From positions 715,001 through 779,000 of the forward strand of contig CAJNDS010000813.1 of assembly GCA_905221605.1 (NCBI GenBank): 64,000 nt of DNA, in the 5' to 3' direction. The notes under the pieces were generated by a model. It was given only the letters and a program-made list of their open reading frames with translations, made no database searches and was not told the origin of the DNA. The first letter of the stretch is position 1. The number at the start of each line of letters is the position of its first letter. Shown here one piece after another: positions 22,673 through 34,600 of this stretch. A program made the position numbers and the translations under genes. This DNA comes from Symbiodinium natans. Its lineage: Eukaryota > Sar > Dinophyceae > Suessiales > Symbiodiniaceae.

Positions 22673-25600
22673 GTCTTGGCTGACATCTTCTGCGGTGTCG
22701 GCCTCTTTGCCCTCAGTGCGGCAAGCCGCTTCGAGCGCGTGATCGGCGTGGAGGCGCGGGCCGCCGCGACCGGAACAATTGCGGTTTTTGCCTTAAAAAA
22801 TGGGTTTAGGGTTTAGGGTTTAGGGTTTAGGGTTTAGGGTTTAGGGTTTAGGGGTACCCCGAAAGCACCCCAAAATACTATAATCCTGAACCCCCACTGA
22901 GATAACCCTTATGATCGGAAGCCCGCACTTGGGTGAAGGCTTTAATCTGTTTAAGGTAAAGGCTCGTGATACGAGCAGCTAGGATTTCGATCCGTGGGGC
23001 TTGTTAGGGTGCTTTAGATTCGGGCTTAGGGTTTATAAGGGTTTAGGGTTTAGGGTTTAGGGTTTAGGGTTTAGGGTTTAGGGTTTGGGGTTTCGGTTGT
23101 CCACCTTATTCAGGGCCCCGGAAGGGGAAACTACTTGGAGGTTCAGGGTACTTACTACTACCCAATTAGAAGTGGAGTTTCAACCCACTTATAAGCGCCT
23201 GAAGTACCCCAAGAGGGTTATAATGGGGTTACAAGTGCAGTTATGATGGGGTTACCAAGTACCATGACCCTGTAGAGAACTACCCGGACACGGGCCATAG
23301 ATTGCCGTGGTGTTTGGGTGTACTAAAACGTACGTTTTACCTCGCTTTTCGCAGGATTCCTAGAAGAGGAGGTTTAACAGGCAGTAACAAACTACTTCGA
23401 TTTATGCTCAATTTGGGGCTTTGGGGTTAATTGACATCGTACTTCAGCCAAAGGCATGGACGCTTGTGACAGCTTTTCTTGTTCCACATCCTTGCGCAGT
23501 ATGTTGTACAACGAGGCGAAAACGCGGTAAATACCAGTGTTTTGTGCATGGGCGCAATATGACGTTCTTATCCCCCCTTGGCCCTTGGCCCCCCCCCCCC
23601 CCCCAAAGCCGAACAACAGGAAAAGCGCAGGAAACATCGGAAAATGCAGGAAACACTGCGGCAATAATCTACGGCCCGTGTTCCAACTACCCATGTGGCG
23701 TCGATACGTTTCCACGACACTCGGAGTCCGCCAGCAGCCCAGGTGGATGCCACTGCAGTTCGCCTGGCGCGTGCCAAGCCCAGTTCATGAACCCTAAACC
23801 CTAAGCCCTAAACCCTAAGCCCTAAACCCTAAACCCCTAAACCCTAAACCCCTAAACCCCCTAAACCCTCATGTTGACAGCGGAGAGCTTTGATTGGTGC
23901 CGCAACGTGGTTGTCGTCCCAGCCCTCAAGGGTCAAGAGGAAACGGAGAAGGTAATGCCATCCCGCGCAGTGACGTTGTTCAACGACTGGTGGCGCAACG
24001 GCGGCCTCCGAGTGTCTTGCGTGAAGAAGCAAGGCAATCCCGGCATTGTTCCAGTGGAGGAGACCTGGACATGGCCAGCGCAGGGGTATCTTTTTCCTGC
24101 GACCCGTAAAGACTCCAAATTGAAGAGGAGAACCAAGGACTTAGGGACTTTCAAAGAGAGCTCCTCTTCGGATGTTCTTTAGCAGTGTACCTTTAAAATT
24201 TAGACCCTAGACCCTGAGTTGTCCTGACTGCAGGATGGAAGCCCTAGCTCCGCATGCACCCTAAGCCCTCGCAACCTCCTGCAAACCCCCAAGGGTTTAG
24301 GGTTTATGCGAAAGCTCAGAGGCTGTTTCGGGGGTCCTACTGGGCTCAGGGTAGGACACTCCTTTTTCTCTTCGCTTGAAGCCTCAAAAGGGCTGCGGTT
24401 GCGCAGTGGGTTTCTATACAGCGTAGGGGTAGCCTTTAGCTCAAGCCCTCGGAGTGTTGGGTAATTAAGCTACTTACCGTAGATAAATCGCACCCCCCTC
24501 CAACCTCAGAGGGTTGTGCATTGTTTTGGATTTGCTGGTCATCCTGACCAGCGGTGGTGCCCGCTTGGCGGGACTACCGCTCAGGGATCTCGCGAGATGT
24601 GTCTCAAACTGCAGTGATTGCACATCGGAATCGCTCTTTGCCATCCTTGGAGTTCAGGGCAATTCTGAAAGATATGTGCCCTTAGATTCGTCCCTGTCAC
24701 CCATACCCGAGGTTCGTTCTCGAGCCTGAGGTGTCCAGGAAAGTTTTCCAGGCAGTAGGCACAGAACTGTTCGACCACGATGTCTTGCTGCTGGGTTGAA
24801 CTTAGCCCAGAGCAGTTACGGAATACATGCGCTGTCCTTCGGCAAGGCGCATAGTAGATCTCCCCTGGTTCTCTCCGGGGTACCTGTGGTCTAGTTCTTC
24901 GACGTGCTCGTCGCTGCTGATCTCCCTGTGCGGGTTGCGGTGGTACGGCAGAAGCTGCTGCCTGTTGGCCCACCTCTGGAGGTTCTGGCTCAGGAGCTGG
25001 GGGTCGCAGGTCCCGAGGCGGAGGTGCCCGCACTCCCTCTCGGAACAAGTCCTCGAGTGGAGGTGGCGCGTTTTCCGCGGCCTGCGTTGGAGCTTCGTCC
25101 TCCGACGCTTCCGGTTCCGGCTCTTCTTCATGTTGCCGGTGTCGGTTCACCCTCCTGTATATAGCCAGAGTTCCCCTCACAGTGCTCTTCACCATGTGGT
25201 AGAGCAAAACAAACCATCCCAGGAGTCCCAGCCACAAAATGGCATCCAGCACCAGCTCTAGGAGTTCTTTCTCCCTTGGCTGGGCCTTCACTCCTAAGAT
25301 CTGTGAAGCCATAGTGATACCCGCGATTGCGAGCGTAGGCTTGAACGGAAACACGGGTTTCCAGCTCGTAGGCGGATTCACCCGCACAAACTTCACCGTG
25401 TGTTTCTCCTGGGCGGTGGCGCCCGCAACATGTTTGGGGTCCACCATGCCCAACGAAGGTAAAGCTTGTAGCACTTCGTTTTCGGACTTTGGGTGCCTGG
25501 TGAGAAAATTCGCCGGATTCTCAGTTCCTTTGACTTTTCGCAACAGCGCTTTCCCGGCCTGCACTGCCCCTTGGACGTAGAATTCGCTCACGTCCAGATG

Positions 25601-28600
25601 GCGTAGCTTGGTTCCTGGCCCTATGCGTTTTGCGGCTGTGATGCCAGTGGAGCTGTCTGACCACAGGCGTGGGATTTCCACCTCCAGCCCAAAATCCATG
25701 GTCGCCAGTTCGTGTACGAAGATGGCCTCGCGACAGGCCCGGCTGATGCCTCTTAACTCAGCGTCAGGGCTGCTGGTGGCAGGCAATCCCGGCTGGGTCT
25801 GCGTGGATGTGGCGACAATTGCTCCTCCCAGAACCACCACATGACAATCTGTGGATCGCCGGGTTTCAACACATCCTCCCCAATCGCTGTCGCTGAAGAC
25901 GTCGAGCGTCATGGGCCCTTCGTACGCGCTTGGGTCGAGTGCAGTGACTCGAACAAGGTCGGGCGCTTGTTGCAGGTATTTTCCCAGCAGTCGTGCTTGT
26001 TGCATGTCGCACTGTCTGGGTTCGGCCATATGCCTCGCCAACTCTTTCACCGCATACTGAATGTCACGTCTGTCGGCCGAGAGGTAAATTCCGGACCCCA
26101 CAGCGGATCGGTATTTGGCGGCATCCCCCGCACTCAACGGCGTCACGTCCGAGAGATCGGGTTTGCGAGAAGGCACTGGAGACTTCTCTCCGGGCTTCAG
26201 ACCGAGTGCTTCGATGATGTTTCGAGCATGCTTTGCGTCCGGGGCTGTTAGGATGCAGCCCTCTAAGCGTGTTTTGGTTTTTCCCAAAACTTCTACCGAT
26301 ACACCTTCGGCCTCAAGAGGACCGGTGGTGATTTCACAGTGGCTGCACATATCCTCGTCCAGGAAGGTGTTCAGCAGGGCGGCGTTCCCCGCACATCTTC
26401 CGTCATCGATGTGATGGACCACTATGATACCTGTCTTCATGCATCTGTAGATGCATGGATCTTTTACCCCTCTTTTGAAAGCATACCGGCCGGTCTGTGA
26501 CAATTTGTGGCATAACAGCTCTTCCAGCTCGTCTCGATAGACGGAGCCAGCTGTTCTTCGACCATACAAATTTCCATCGAGCCTGAACAGCATGTCAGCA
26601 AATTGTCCTCTGAGCTTGGACTGCTCAGACGGCGGTTGCTCCCGCACCCACTGGTCGAAAATGGGCTTCCACTCGGCTGGCGGTCGCATGTAGACCCAGT
26701 TTTCGTTCTGCGCCCCTCGGTCCTTGCCGATCAGGAAAGCAGCAACGATGTCGAAGGTTCTCATGGTGCAGCCTCTTTGCAGAGCCGTTATTTCGAGCAG
26801 TGCGTGTGCTTCAGGAGTAGGGGTAGGAACAAAGACACGCATGTCCTGCTCCATTTCTGGGGTATAGGATCGTCGTGTGTCGGCGCAGGTAAACCTGCTT
26901 TTGCACACGCCGTCTTTCACCTTGTCCACCCACTTGTAGTGAAAGGTCTGGGCGTCTGCCGGCTTGTCCCATCGCATCACCGGTGTGAAGGCGTTCAGCC
27001 GCCAGAGCTTCCAAAGTTGCTCTTCGCGTGCTTTCTGGATCTGCTGTGGGTCGGGCACGGAATCGAGATATTCCATCACCGTGGCGAGCCTCTGCTGCGC
27101 TACAGCGGGGTCGTCCGCATTGGCCCATTCCTCCACCTTTTTCCACAGATCTTGCACCTGTAGTTTGCCTACACGTTGGGACTTCTTGGCTTCGGCTTTG
27201 GGTTGCTTTGTTGGCCTGGTCTCTTCCGCAGGTGGCGCTGCGCCTGAACGCTTGGTCGCCAGCCCCCCTTCGCCCAGCCCCGTGGGATAAGCCATCCCTG
27301 CTGGTGCTCTAGGTGATCCGGCGGCGGCTCCCGCGCTTTCTGCGGATGGGCCATCCGACGTTGTGGGACTCGATGGCGCTGCATTTCGAATAGCTTCAGC
27401 CTCAGCGGTTTCTTCAGGTGAGACGAGAACTCCCGCGCCGGTATCGCCATCGAAAACGTCCATGTCTTCGCGTGGTTCGAGGCTTTCCGCGGCTGCGGCG
27501 CCTTCAACGTCCAACGCGTCTTTGTCCATTCTTTCTTCGGGTCCATCGTGGGCCATTGAGGGGATTTGCGTTGCGCCCTCTTGCTCCACGTGGTCGCCTT
27601 CGGTTTCGGCTTGCATGAGTGGCGGTGCTGGCAGCACCAGAGGTTCTGCCTGCAGGGCGGGTGCTTGCCGCAACGTCCTTCCTTGTCGAAGTGCCCATGG
27701 CACGCCAGCTACGGTCCCCATCAGGGTTCTGTTGGCTTGCGCGTCTGGTGGTAAACGGCGGACAGACCGCACACTCAATGCCCCAGCCTCCGTGAGTATA
27801 ATGTTGGTGTTGTCGCGCTCTAGACGACCAACCCATATCCCACGTATCCAACGGCGTTGCGCCTTGGTGCCTGGTTTCGGAAGTTTTGCCATGACTGTTT
27901 CCCCAAATTTGCATATGGGGCTCAAGTATTCTACCCCATTGACTATCTTGTACGCGGTCATTTTGTCGGCGGTTCTCACTTGAAACCTCGCCGCAGACCA
28001 AGCGACGTACTTGACTAGCCAGGGAAACACCACATGATTGACGTCAACCATGCAGTTGGGGTACCGATTCTGGAGGTCCATGAGCCATGTGCGTACCAAA
28101 CCTGCGAGTTGGTGGTGTTCGCCTTCAACGGCGCCCTGGCTCTGGTGCGAGTACGGCGGTGACTCCCGCACTCGAACCTTGTGTGCCCCCATCCGGTTTC
28201 TTACAGCCACAGCAACGTTTCTCAACGCTCCTTCTTGGTCAATTTGCAGGATCACTCTTTTGTGTCCCAAATTGTTCAGGTAGAGCTCTATTGCGTCCAA
28301 CACAAATGGTCCGCGCTCCTGACCTTTTCTAGGCACCTGCGCGCTGCACGGCCAGCCGGTGTCGCGGTCAACCAGCGTCAGTACCGTGACGAGAACAGAC
28401 TCGTTCTCCGGCGCGAGCCTTTGCTGCGCCCCTCGCGAGTAGAAGGTGTAGTCCATTTGGACCGTCGCTTCCAATGCGCCTTCTCCCGCGTCTTTCTTTC
28501 GGCGGTGGTGCCCGCCTCGCCCGGCCCCCTGCACGCATTCCGGACACCAGCTCTGGAATGGCAGGTGAGTGAGTCTATGGCGCTCTTTCTCTTCGGCCGT

Positions 28601-31600
28601 GGGCTCGCGTGGCACGCTTTCCTCGTTCGGCTCGGGATCCGCTGGCGGGGCTACCGCTTCAAGGTCCTGGCGTTCTTCGCCCTCACCCTCATTGGCTTCG
28701 GCAGCTGCTGCCTCGGCCCGCGCGGCTTCTGCCTCCCGCTGTTCTTCAGCGATAGCGAATTCCTCGACCGCTTGAGCTTCCAGGTCGTCGGGAAAATCCT
28801 CAACGGCCGCTATGGTCACGTGCTTGCTGGGTTTGGCCATTTCAGCGTAAGGTAGCAGGAATTGCTTCCCACTTCGGACGAAATCGGCTCGTGAGCCGTC
28901 AGCCCACTCAATGTGCGAGCCTGACGCGTGGAACACAACCCGCGCTCCAGCATCCACCGCTCGGTTCACAGACAGAATGTCATCCGTGATACCTTCAACC
29001 ACTTGAAACGTGGTTCGTGCATTCTGGCGGTGGTCCCCGCCTAGTCGCAGCACAGGTTCCGTGGCGCCTAGGGTGTTGAGCGGCGTGTCGTCCACACTGT
29101 ACAGAGCCATTTGTCCTTTCGGGTCAAGTTTACTGGAAAAGGTTCCCGGGCGGCAAACGGAAACAGCGGCACCGGTATCCACCAGGAGGTGTCCTTGGCG
29201 GGGGTCGTTGTTCCGCACAGCCAGCACTCGCATGGGCTCATCCGAGATGTGTCTCACACCAGGTTTTGCCGTAGTCGCGGCGCTGCCCGCCTGGGAAGCG
29301 GAGGGACCCGCTGAGAGCTGTGACGAAGTGTCGTCAGCAACAGCGTTTACTCCGCCCTTCGGCGTTCCTTTGCCTTTTCCTTTCACATTGTACCAGCAGT
29401 CTTTCACTGTGTGCCCAGTTCGCCAGCATATGGGGCACTTCTCCTTTTCTTTCTGCTGGTTTCTTTCGTCTTGGCCCTTTCCACCCTTCTCGGGTTTGTT
29501 CCCCCCTTTGGGGTCTTTGTCTTTTCCTTTGCCCTTCTTTTCTTTTCCTTTCCCCTTATCGCCTTTGGCATCGCCGACTTTGCCAATATCCATGGCATCG
29601 GGATCGTGAGCTGCTCGGCGGCTTGACTGAGCATAACCACCGGACGGTGTCCACACCCTCTTTGCTTGCAGGTATGAGACTACCACAGCCCGAACCTCAT
29701 CGTACGATCCTAGCGACGAAGCATGCATTGCCAAGTGCTGCTTCAGGGCCTGGGGCGATTCGACCATAAGTAGCGCTCGCTTGTCTTCATCTGAGATGGC
29801 CTTTTCGGCTCCAAACTCGGATTCATACTTCGCGAGATCCAGCTCCCATTCTTGAAGAGCTGCACTAAAGTCGCCCTCTTTGTTTGGAAACTTCGGCGAA
29901 AGCAGGGCTCGTCTCCAAATGAGACCTCTGTTGGCCTGTTCGGGATGAAACTCTCGCCATAGCATTCGCCACAGGACGAATCCATTTTGGTTTCTCGTGC
30001 CCCTTGCAATCTTCAATGCAGCTGGGCATTCAGCGATGAGCGATACCAGCATCCCAAACAGTTTGACTGAGAGAGCTCGGTATTCGTCGCTCTCTTCGGT
30101 CGGTGTGTTGTCACTTTGACTCTTTCTGGCTTCCTCTAAGTGCACTGGAAAACTTTCGTCCACGAGTGCAGCAAAGGTTTCAACTTGCCACACAAACCTT
30201 TCCCAATCTTCTACTCCCTTTAAGGGTTTGGGGGGTTTAATGGCTTGTTTAAGTAAGTCTACCCCTTTCAGCGGTGCTGCTAAACCTAACAGTCCTTGGG
30301 GTGAAACGCTACCTACCGCTGCGGCCGCCGCTGCTCTGCTGGCTGCGGTGCCACCCGCGGCGGTGCTACCCGCCTGTTGGAGTTCCAGGAGCTGTTGCTC
30401 CAACAGTTGGGTGCGATGCTGGCTTTGAGCCAGCTGCTCTTGCAACCCACGGTGGGCCTCCTCTGCCCTTCGGAGGGCTTCAGTGAGTCCCGTGAGCTGC
30501 CTGCTCACCTCTTCAGCGGTGAGCTGTGTCGTCCCCGCCATCGCCATCTTCGGAGAGGCGTGGGCTTGGGATCGTGCTCCCAGCTAGGGAGTCTGCTGTT
30601 TCCTGGACTTCCACCCAGGAGCTTTGTACCGCAGCTTCGGCTGCGGCGGGGCTGCCCGCTTCCGGGCTGGGTTCCGCAGCTTCTGCTGCGGCGGTGCTAC
30701 CCGCTCCTGGAGTGTCCGAGGGGCTATAGTCAACCTCCTCTTTCACTGAGATCCAGGAGTCTCGGAGCTCAGACGCAGCTTTAGCTGCCGCACTTGCGAG
30801 GGGTTCCTCGTTCGGATCCTCGCTCTTCACCCCTGCAGATGGTGCGTGGGGTCCTTCCGGTTCGCCCGGATCCCCTTCGAGCTTGATGGCCCGAATTCTT
30901 TCTGCGGCTGCACTTGCTGCCGCTTCAGTCTGCACGGGCAGACTCCCAGACTCGTAGTCGATGGTGCTGACTGACGAGCTGGAGGAGGATTCTGACCCTC
31001 CGCGGGGCTACCCGCTGGCTCGGCTGCTGCCGGCGCTGGGGTGAGAACGACTGGCTCACCTGGCTCAGTCGAGGTCTCCGCCTCCTGAGGCGGTTCTACC
31101 CGCGCGACTTTTGCTGACGAGCTGGCTGCTCGTCGCTCTTGTCCGCGCTGGATACGTTCCTCAACCTTTTCAGGTGAGCGTTTTCCCTGCTGATTCTTGC
31201 GCTTCCAGCGTTGGTTGCTCTCGTCCCACACCCACTCGGGCGGGGGACGTTCCCACCAGGGCTTTCCCCTTGGTTTGGCGGGTCTACCCGCACTGGAAGC
31301 TGCAGGTTCGCTGCGATGCCGCGGACTGCGACTACGCGGAGGTGCACTGGGTTCAGGCACCGGGTGTGCCTCCACCCACGAATGCACACCTGACCAGCCG
31401 GCCCAGGGGTCCTCGGCTTGGCCTGTGTTTTCGGTCCAGCTTTCTTGCTGCCAGACCTCTTGCTGCCAGTCCCAGTGCTGGTCAGCTTCGGCTTGGTGGT
31501 TGTCCCACCAGGAACCAGACTGGTCCCGATTCCAACCCCAGTCGTGCCAGTCCCTGTCGGACGTGGCTGCAAGACTAGGGCGGATCTACCCGCACAAAGC

Positions 31601-34600
31601 TGGGCAAATCCAGAGGTGAAGACCGGCCCGGTTGGCTCGGCCTGTGGTCCTGGTTTGTCGGCCCAGGTGCCGAAGGTTAGACCTCTAGGCGGGTCTACCC
31701 GCACTAAGCTTCAAAGCCTAGTGCTTCTTTCCCCGGGTTTCTGGTCCCCGGTGACCGTTGCTTGCACCTGCAGGGCGGTGCTACCCGCAGACAGCAAAGG
31801 CAGGTCCTCCAGACCTGCGGGGCTGCCCGCTCGGAGATGCTGGCCCTGGGCTCAGCAGAGCTCCGCTACCATGCGAAAGCTCAGAGAAAAAGGAGTGTCC
31901 TACCCTGAGCCCAGTAGGACCCCGAAACAGCCTCTGAGCTTTCGCAGTTTAGGGTTTAGGGTTTAGGGTTTAGGGTTTAGGCTTTAGGGTTTAGGGTTTA
32001 GGGTTTAGGGTTTAGGGTCTGCATCCCTATGCCCCATATACCTACTCCTTCTTAGTAGGTAATCAGGGAGTTGGTGTCGAATTCCTTAAAGGGGAAGGGG
32101 AAAATTGCCTGATTCCCTACTAAGAACCAGTAGGACAAACAGCCCCAGAAGCCCCAGGAAGCCTATAAAGCCGAAGGCCTGTTATGAGGGTTTAGGGTTT
32201 ACGGGGTTTACATAGGGGTTTAGGGTCAGCCCTGACACACTGGGACAAATCACCCTCGTCAGGGCAGCACTAAACCCTTGACCACATAGCCAGATCATGG
32301 CCTAGCTCATGCTCAAGGCCTAAGCCCTATGAACTCAAGGAGCCCGTATGAAACTCGGGGTTTAGGGTTTAGGGTTTAGGGTTTACTACAAACCCAAGAC
32401 CCAAAACTCTATGAACCCTGTGAACCTCTTGAACTAAAACCTATTGAGCCCACTGAACCCCTTAAACCCCCTGAACCCCCTAAACCCTCAAACCCCCCTC
32501 CCACACCCCCTGAACCCCACACCCCGAAACACTAAGCCCCTAAACCCCTGAAACCCTCGAAAGCAATAAGCCCGAAGCCCTAAACCCTATACCCCTTACA
32601 TCCCTAAACCTCCTAAACCCCCGAAACACCCCTAAACCCTCAACCCTAAACTCCTTAAACCCACCTAAACCCCCTGGACACCCTTAAACCCTAAACCCTA
32701 AACTCCTTAAACCCCCCTAAACCCCCTGGACACCCTTAAACACTTAAACCCTCTTAAACCCTCTTAAACCCTCTTAAACCTTCTTAAACCCTCTTAAGCC
32801 CTCTTAAACCCTCTTAAACCCTCTTAAACCTTCTTAAACCCTCTTAAACCCTCTTAAACCTTCTTAAACCCATCTTAAACCCTCTTAAACCCTCTTAAAC
32901 CCTCTTGAACCCTCTTGAACCATCTTAAACCATCTTAAACCCTTAAACCCTTCAACCCTTAAACCCTTAAACCCCCCCAAGCAAGCCCTAGGCCGCAACG
33001 CCGCGGCGCGCGGCTCGCAGGCTGAGTTCCTGGCTCTTGAGGCCGCCCCCGGCCTCATGTGGGGGCCCTAGTATAGGGTTTCGGGTTTAGGATTTAGGGT
33101 TGAGGGTTTAGGGTTTTGGGTGTAGGGTTTAGGGTTTAGGGCCCTAGTTGGAATAATTACAAATCGTTTTCCCTTATGGCCACTTTAGAATTCTTAATCA
33201 CCCTGCAAACCCTATTCGAATTATAATATTAAGGCCCCTAGATTACACAATTAAGGGTTATCTGGGTTTAGGGTTTAGGGTTTGGGTCTAGGGTTTAGGG
33301 TTTGGGGTTTGGGGTTTAGGGTTTAGGGTTTAGGGTTTAGGGTTTAGGGTTTGGGGTTTGGGGTTTAGGGTTAGATGCAAGGGCCTTGGGGTTGCCAGGT
33401 TGACAAGGGTTAAAAAGGGGAACGTCGCTTCTGAGGGTTCTAAGGGTCAGGGTTTAGGGTTTAGGGTTTAGGGTTTAGGGTTTACGGTTTAGGGTTTAGG
33501 GTTTAGGGTTTAGGGTTTAGGGTTTAGGGTTTAGGGTTTAGGGCTCCAAGGACTCTGAGTTTAAGGCTTTTGGGGGCCCAAAGGCCTTGTTGTAAATGGT
33601 TCTTGGGACTTGTTTGATCTTCAGGGATAGGGTTCAGGGTTTCAGGATGTCAGGCGTTTCAGGGTTTATGGTTTGGGGGTCATAGGGTTTAGGGTGTAGG
33701 GCTTCAGGCTTTCAAGGTTTTGGGTTGGGATCGAGTGGCCCTTAGGGTCAAGGGTTTCGGGTTTAGGGTTGGGGCCTTTCGTAGAGGTCTTATGGTGGCT
33801 ATTTGGGTTTCGTGTTGCAACCCTAAACCCTGAAACTTAGCCAACGATTGAACCATAATCTTTTTGGGGGGCCTCCTTATTGTGAAGTGAAACCTTCTCA
33901 ATTCCTTGCTTATTGAAGCTGGAGAAGGAACTAAACAGTTCCTTGCTTATTGAAGCTGGAGAAGGAACTAAACAGGTCGCTAAGCCCTCAACAACTCTAA
34001 ACCCTAAACCACTGTAAACCCGAAACCCTAAACTCCAAACCCTACACCCAAGAACCCGAAGCCTTAAATCCCAAACCCTAAACCCTAGACCCTAGACCCT
34101 AGACCCTAAACCCTAAACCCTAACCCTAACCCTAAACCCTAAACCCTAAACCCTAAACCCAGTTCCTAGTTCAGCCTCCCAGGCAGGTGGCTGCTTCCGT
34201 GGAACCGGAGGTTGCTGCCAGGGCCCGAACCTGACAGCTGCGCACTTTGCCATCGAATTTGGAAGCTTAAGAGCAACACGCTCAATCACATTTGATCCTT
34301 CGAGTCTGACATAACTTTTTTTCGGATGATATCAATCCTGAATCGTGGGCTGGGGCCCGATTCAAATCTGAATCTGCCCTGAGATTGCAGGTTGAAGAAT
34401 GGAGGCTCCCTGAAAAAAACTTCCGAAGAAATCTTCAAAAACCCTTAACCCTCATCCTAAACCTTAATTCTCAGCCTTCAGCCCGGAACCCGATTCTGAC
34501 TCGAGTCGGCCGCGGAATTTCTGCCATATTCACGGGTACGAGTATTCTGCGCCAGCCCTCACTCCCAACCCTCAACGAACCCGAAACCTTAAACCTAACC

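Larger units (their letters stand above)
24551..31830. repeat. About 25 dispersed 13-15 nt palindromes, GCGG-N5/6-CCGC type
   Basis: Plus-strand starts: 24551, 24568, 25372, 25413, 26118, 26379, 26632, 27105, 27321, 28156, 28502, 28645, 29027, 29277, 30345, 30360, 30646, 30691, 31002, 31090, 31278, 31580, 31689, 31775, 31817. On the element's sense strand most read GCGGG-N5-CCGC; upstream of the polyprotein the core is mainly GCGGGTAGNNCCGC. Two pairs are adjacent (24551/24568, just 3' of the stop codon, and 30345/30360). I saw none elsewhere in the window. Confidence 0.85.
24376..31872 (-). mobile_element. Ty1/copia-type retroelement inserted antisense in the methyltransferase gene
   Basis: One large polyprotein ORF (24581-30547) preceded by overlapping upstream frames (30513-31620). 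I could not find long terminal repeats by eye: about 200 bp of flank on either side share no obvious direct repeat. The unit is bracketed by an inverted pair of 68-73 bp foldback copies and by TTTAGGG arrays. Its composition is GC-rich compared with the surrounding introns. Confidence 0.7.

Noticed and set aside
28181-28855. 224-codon plus-strand frame opposite the integrase
   Set aside because: Antisense shadow of the integrase region; codon pattern and motifs support only the minus strand.
30228-30784. Plus-strand frames opposite the copia gag and upstream region
   Set aside because: Mirror frames of a GC-rich coding strand, no domain, while the minus strand has a complete polyprotein.
24308-31945. 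Large DNA transposon with 70-bp terminal inverted repeats
   Set aside because: The content is a typical copia polyprotein and the repeats are themselves small foldback elements, so a DNA transposon is not the simplest reading; kept only as a question in the findings.
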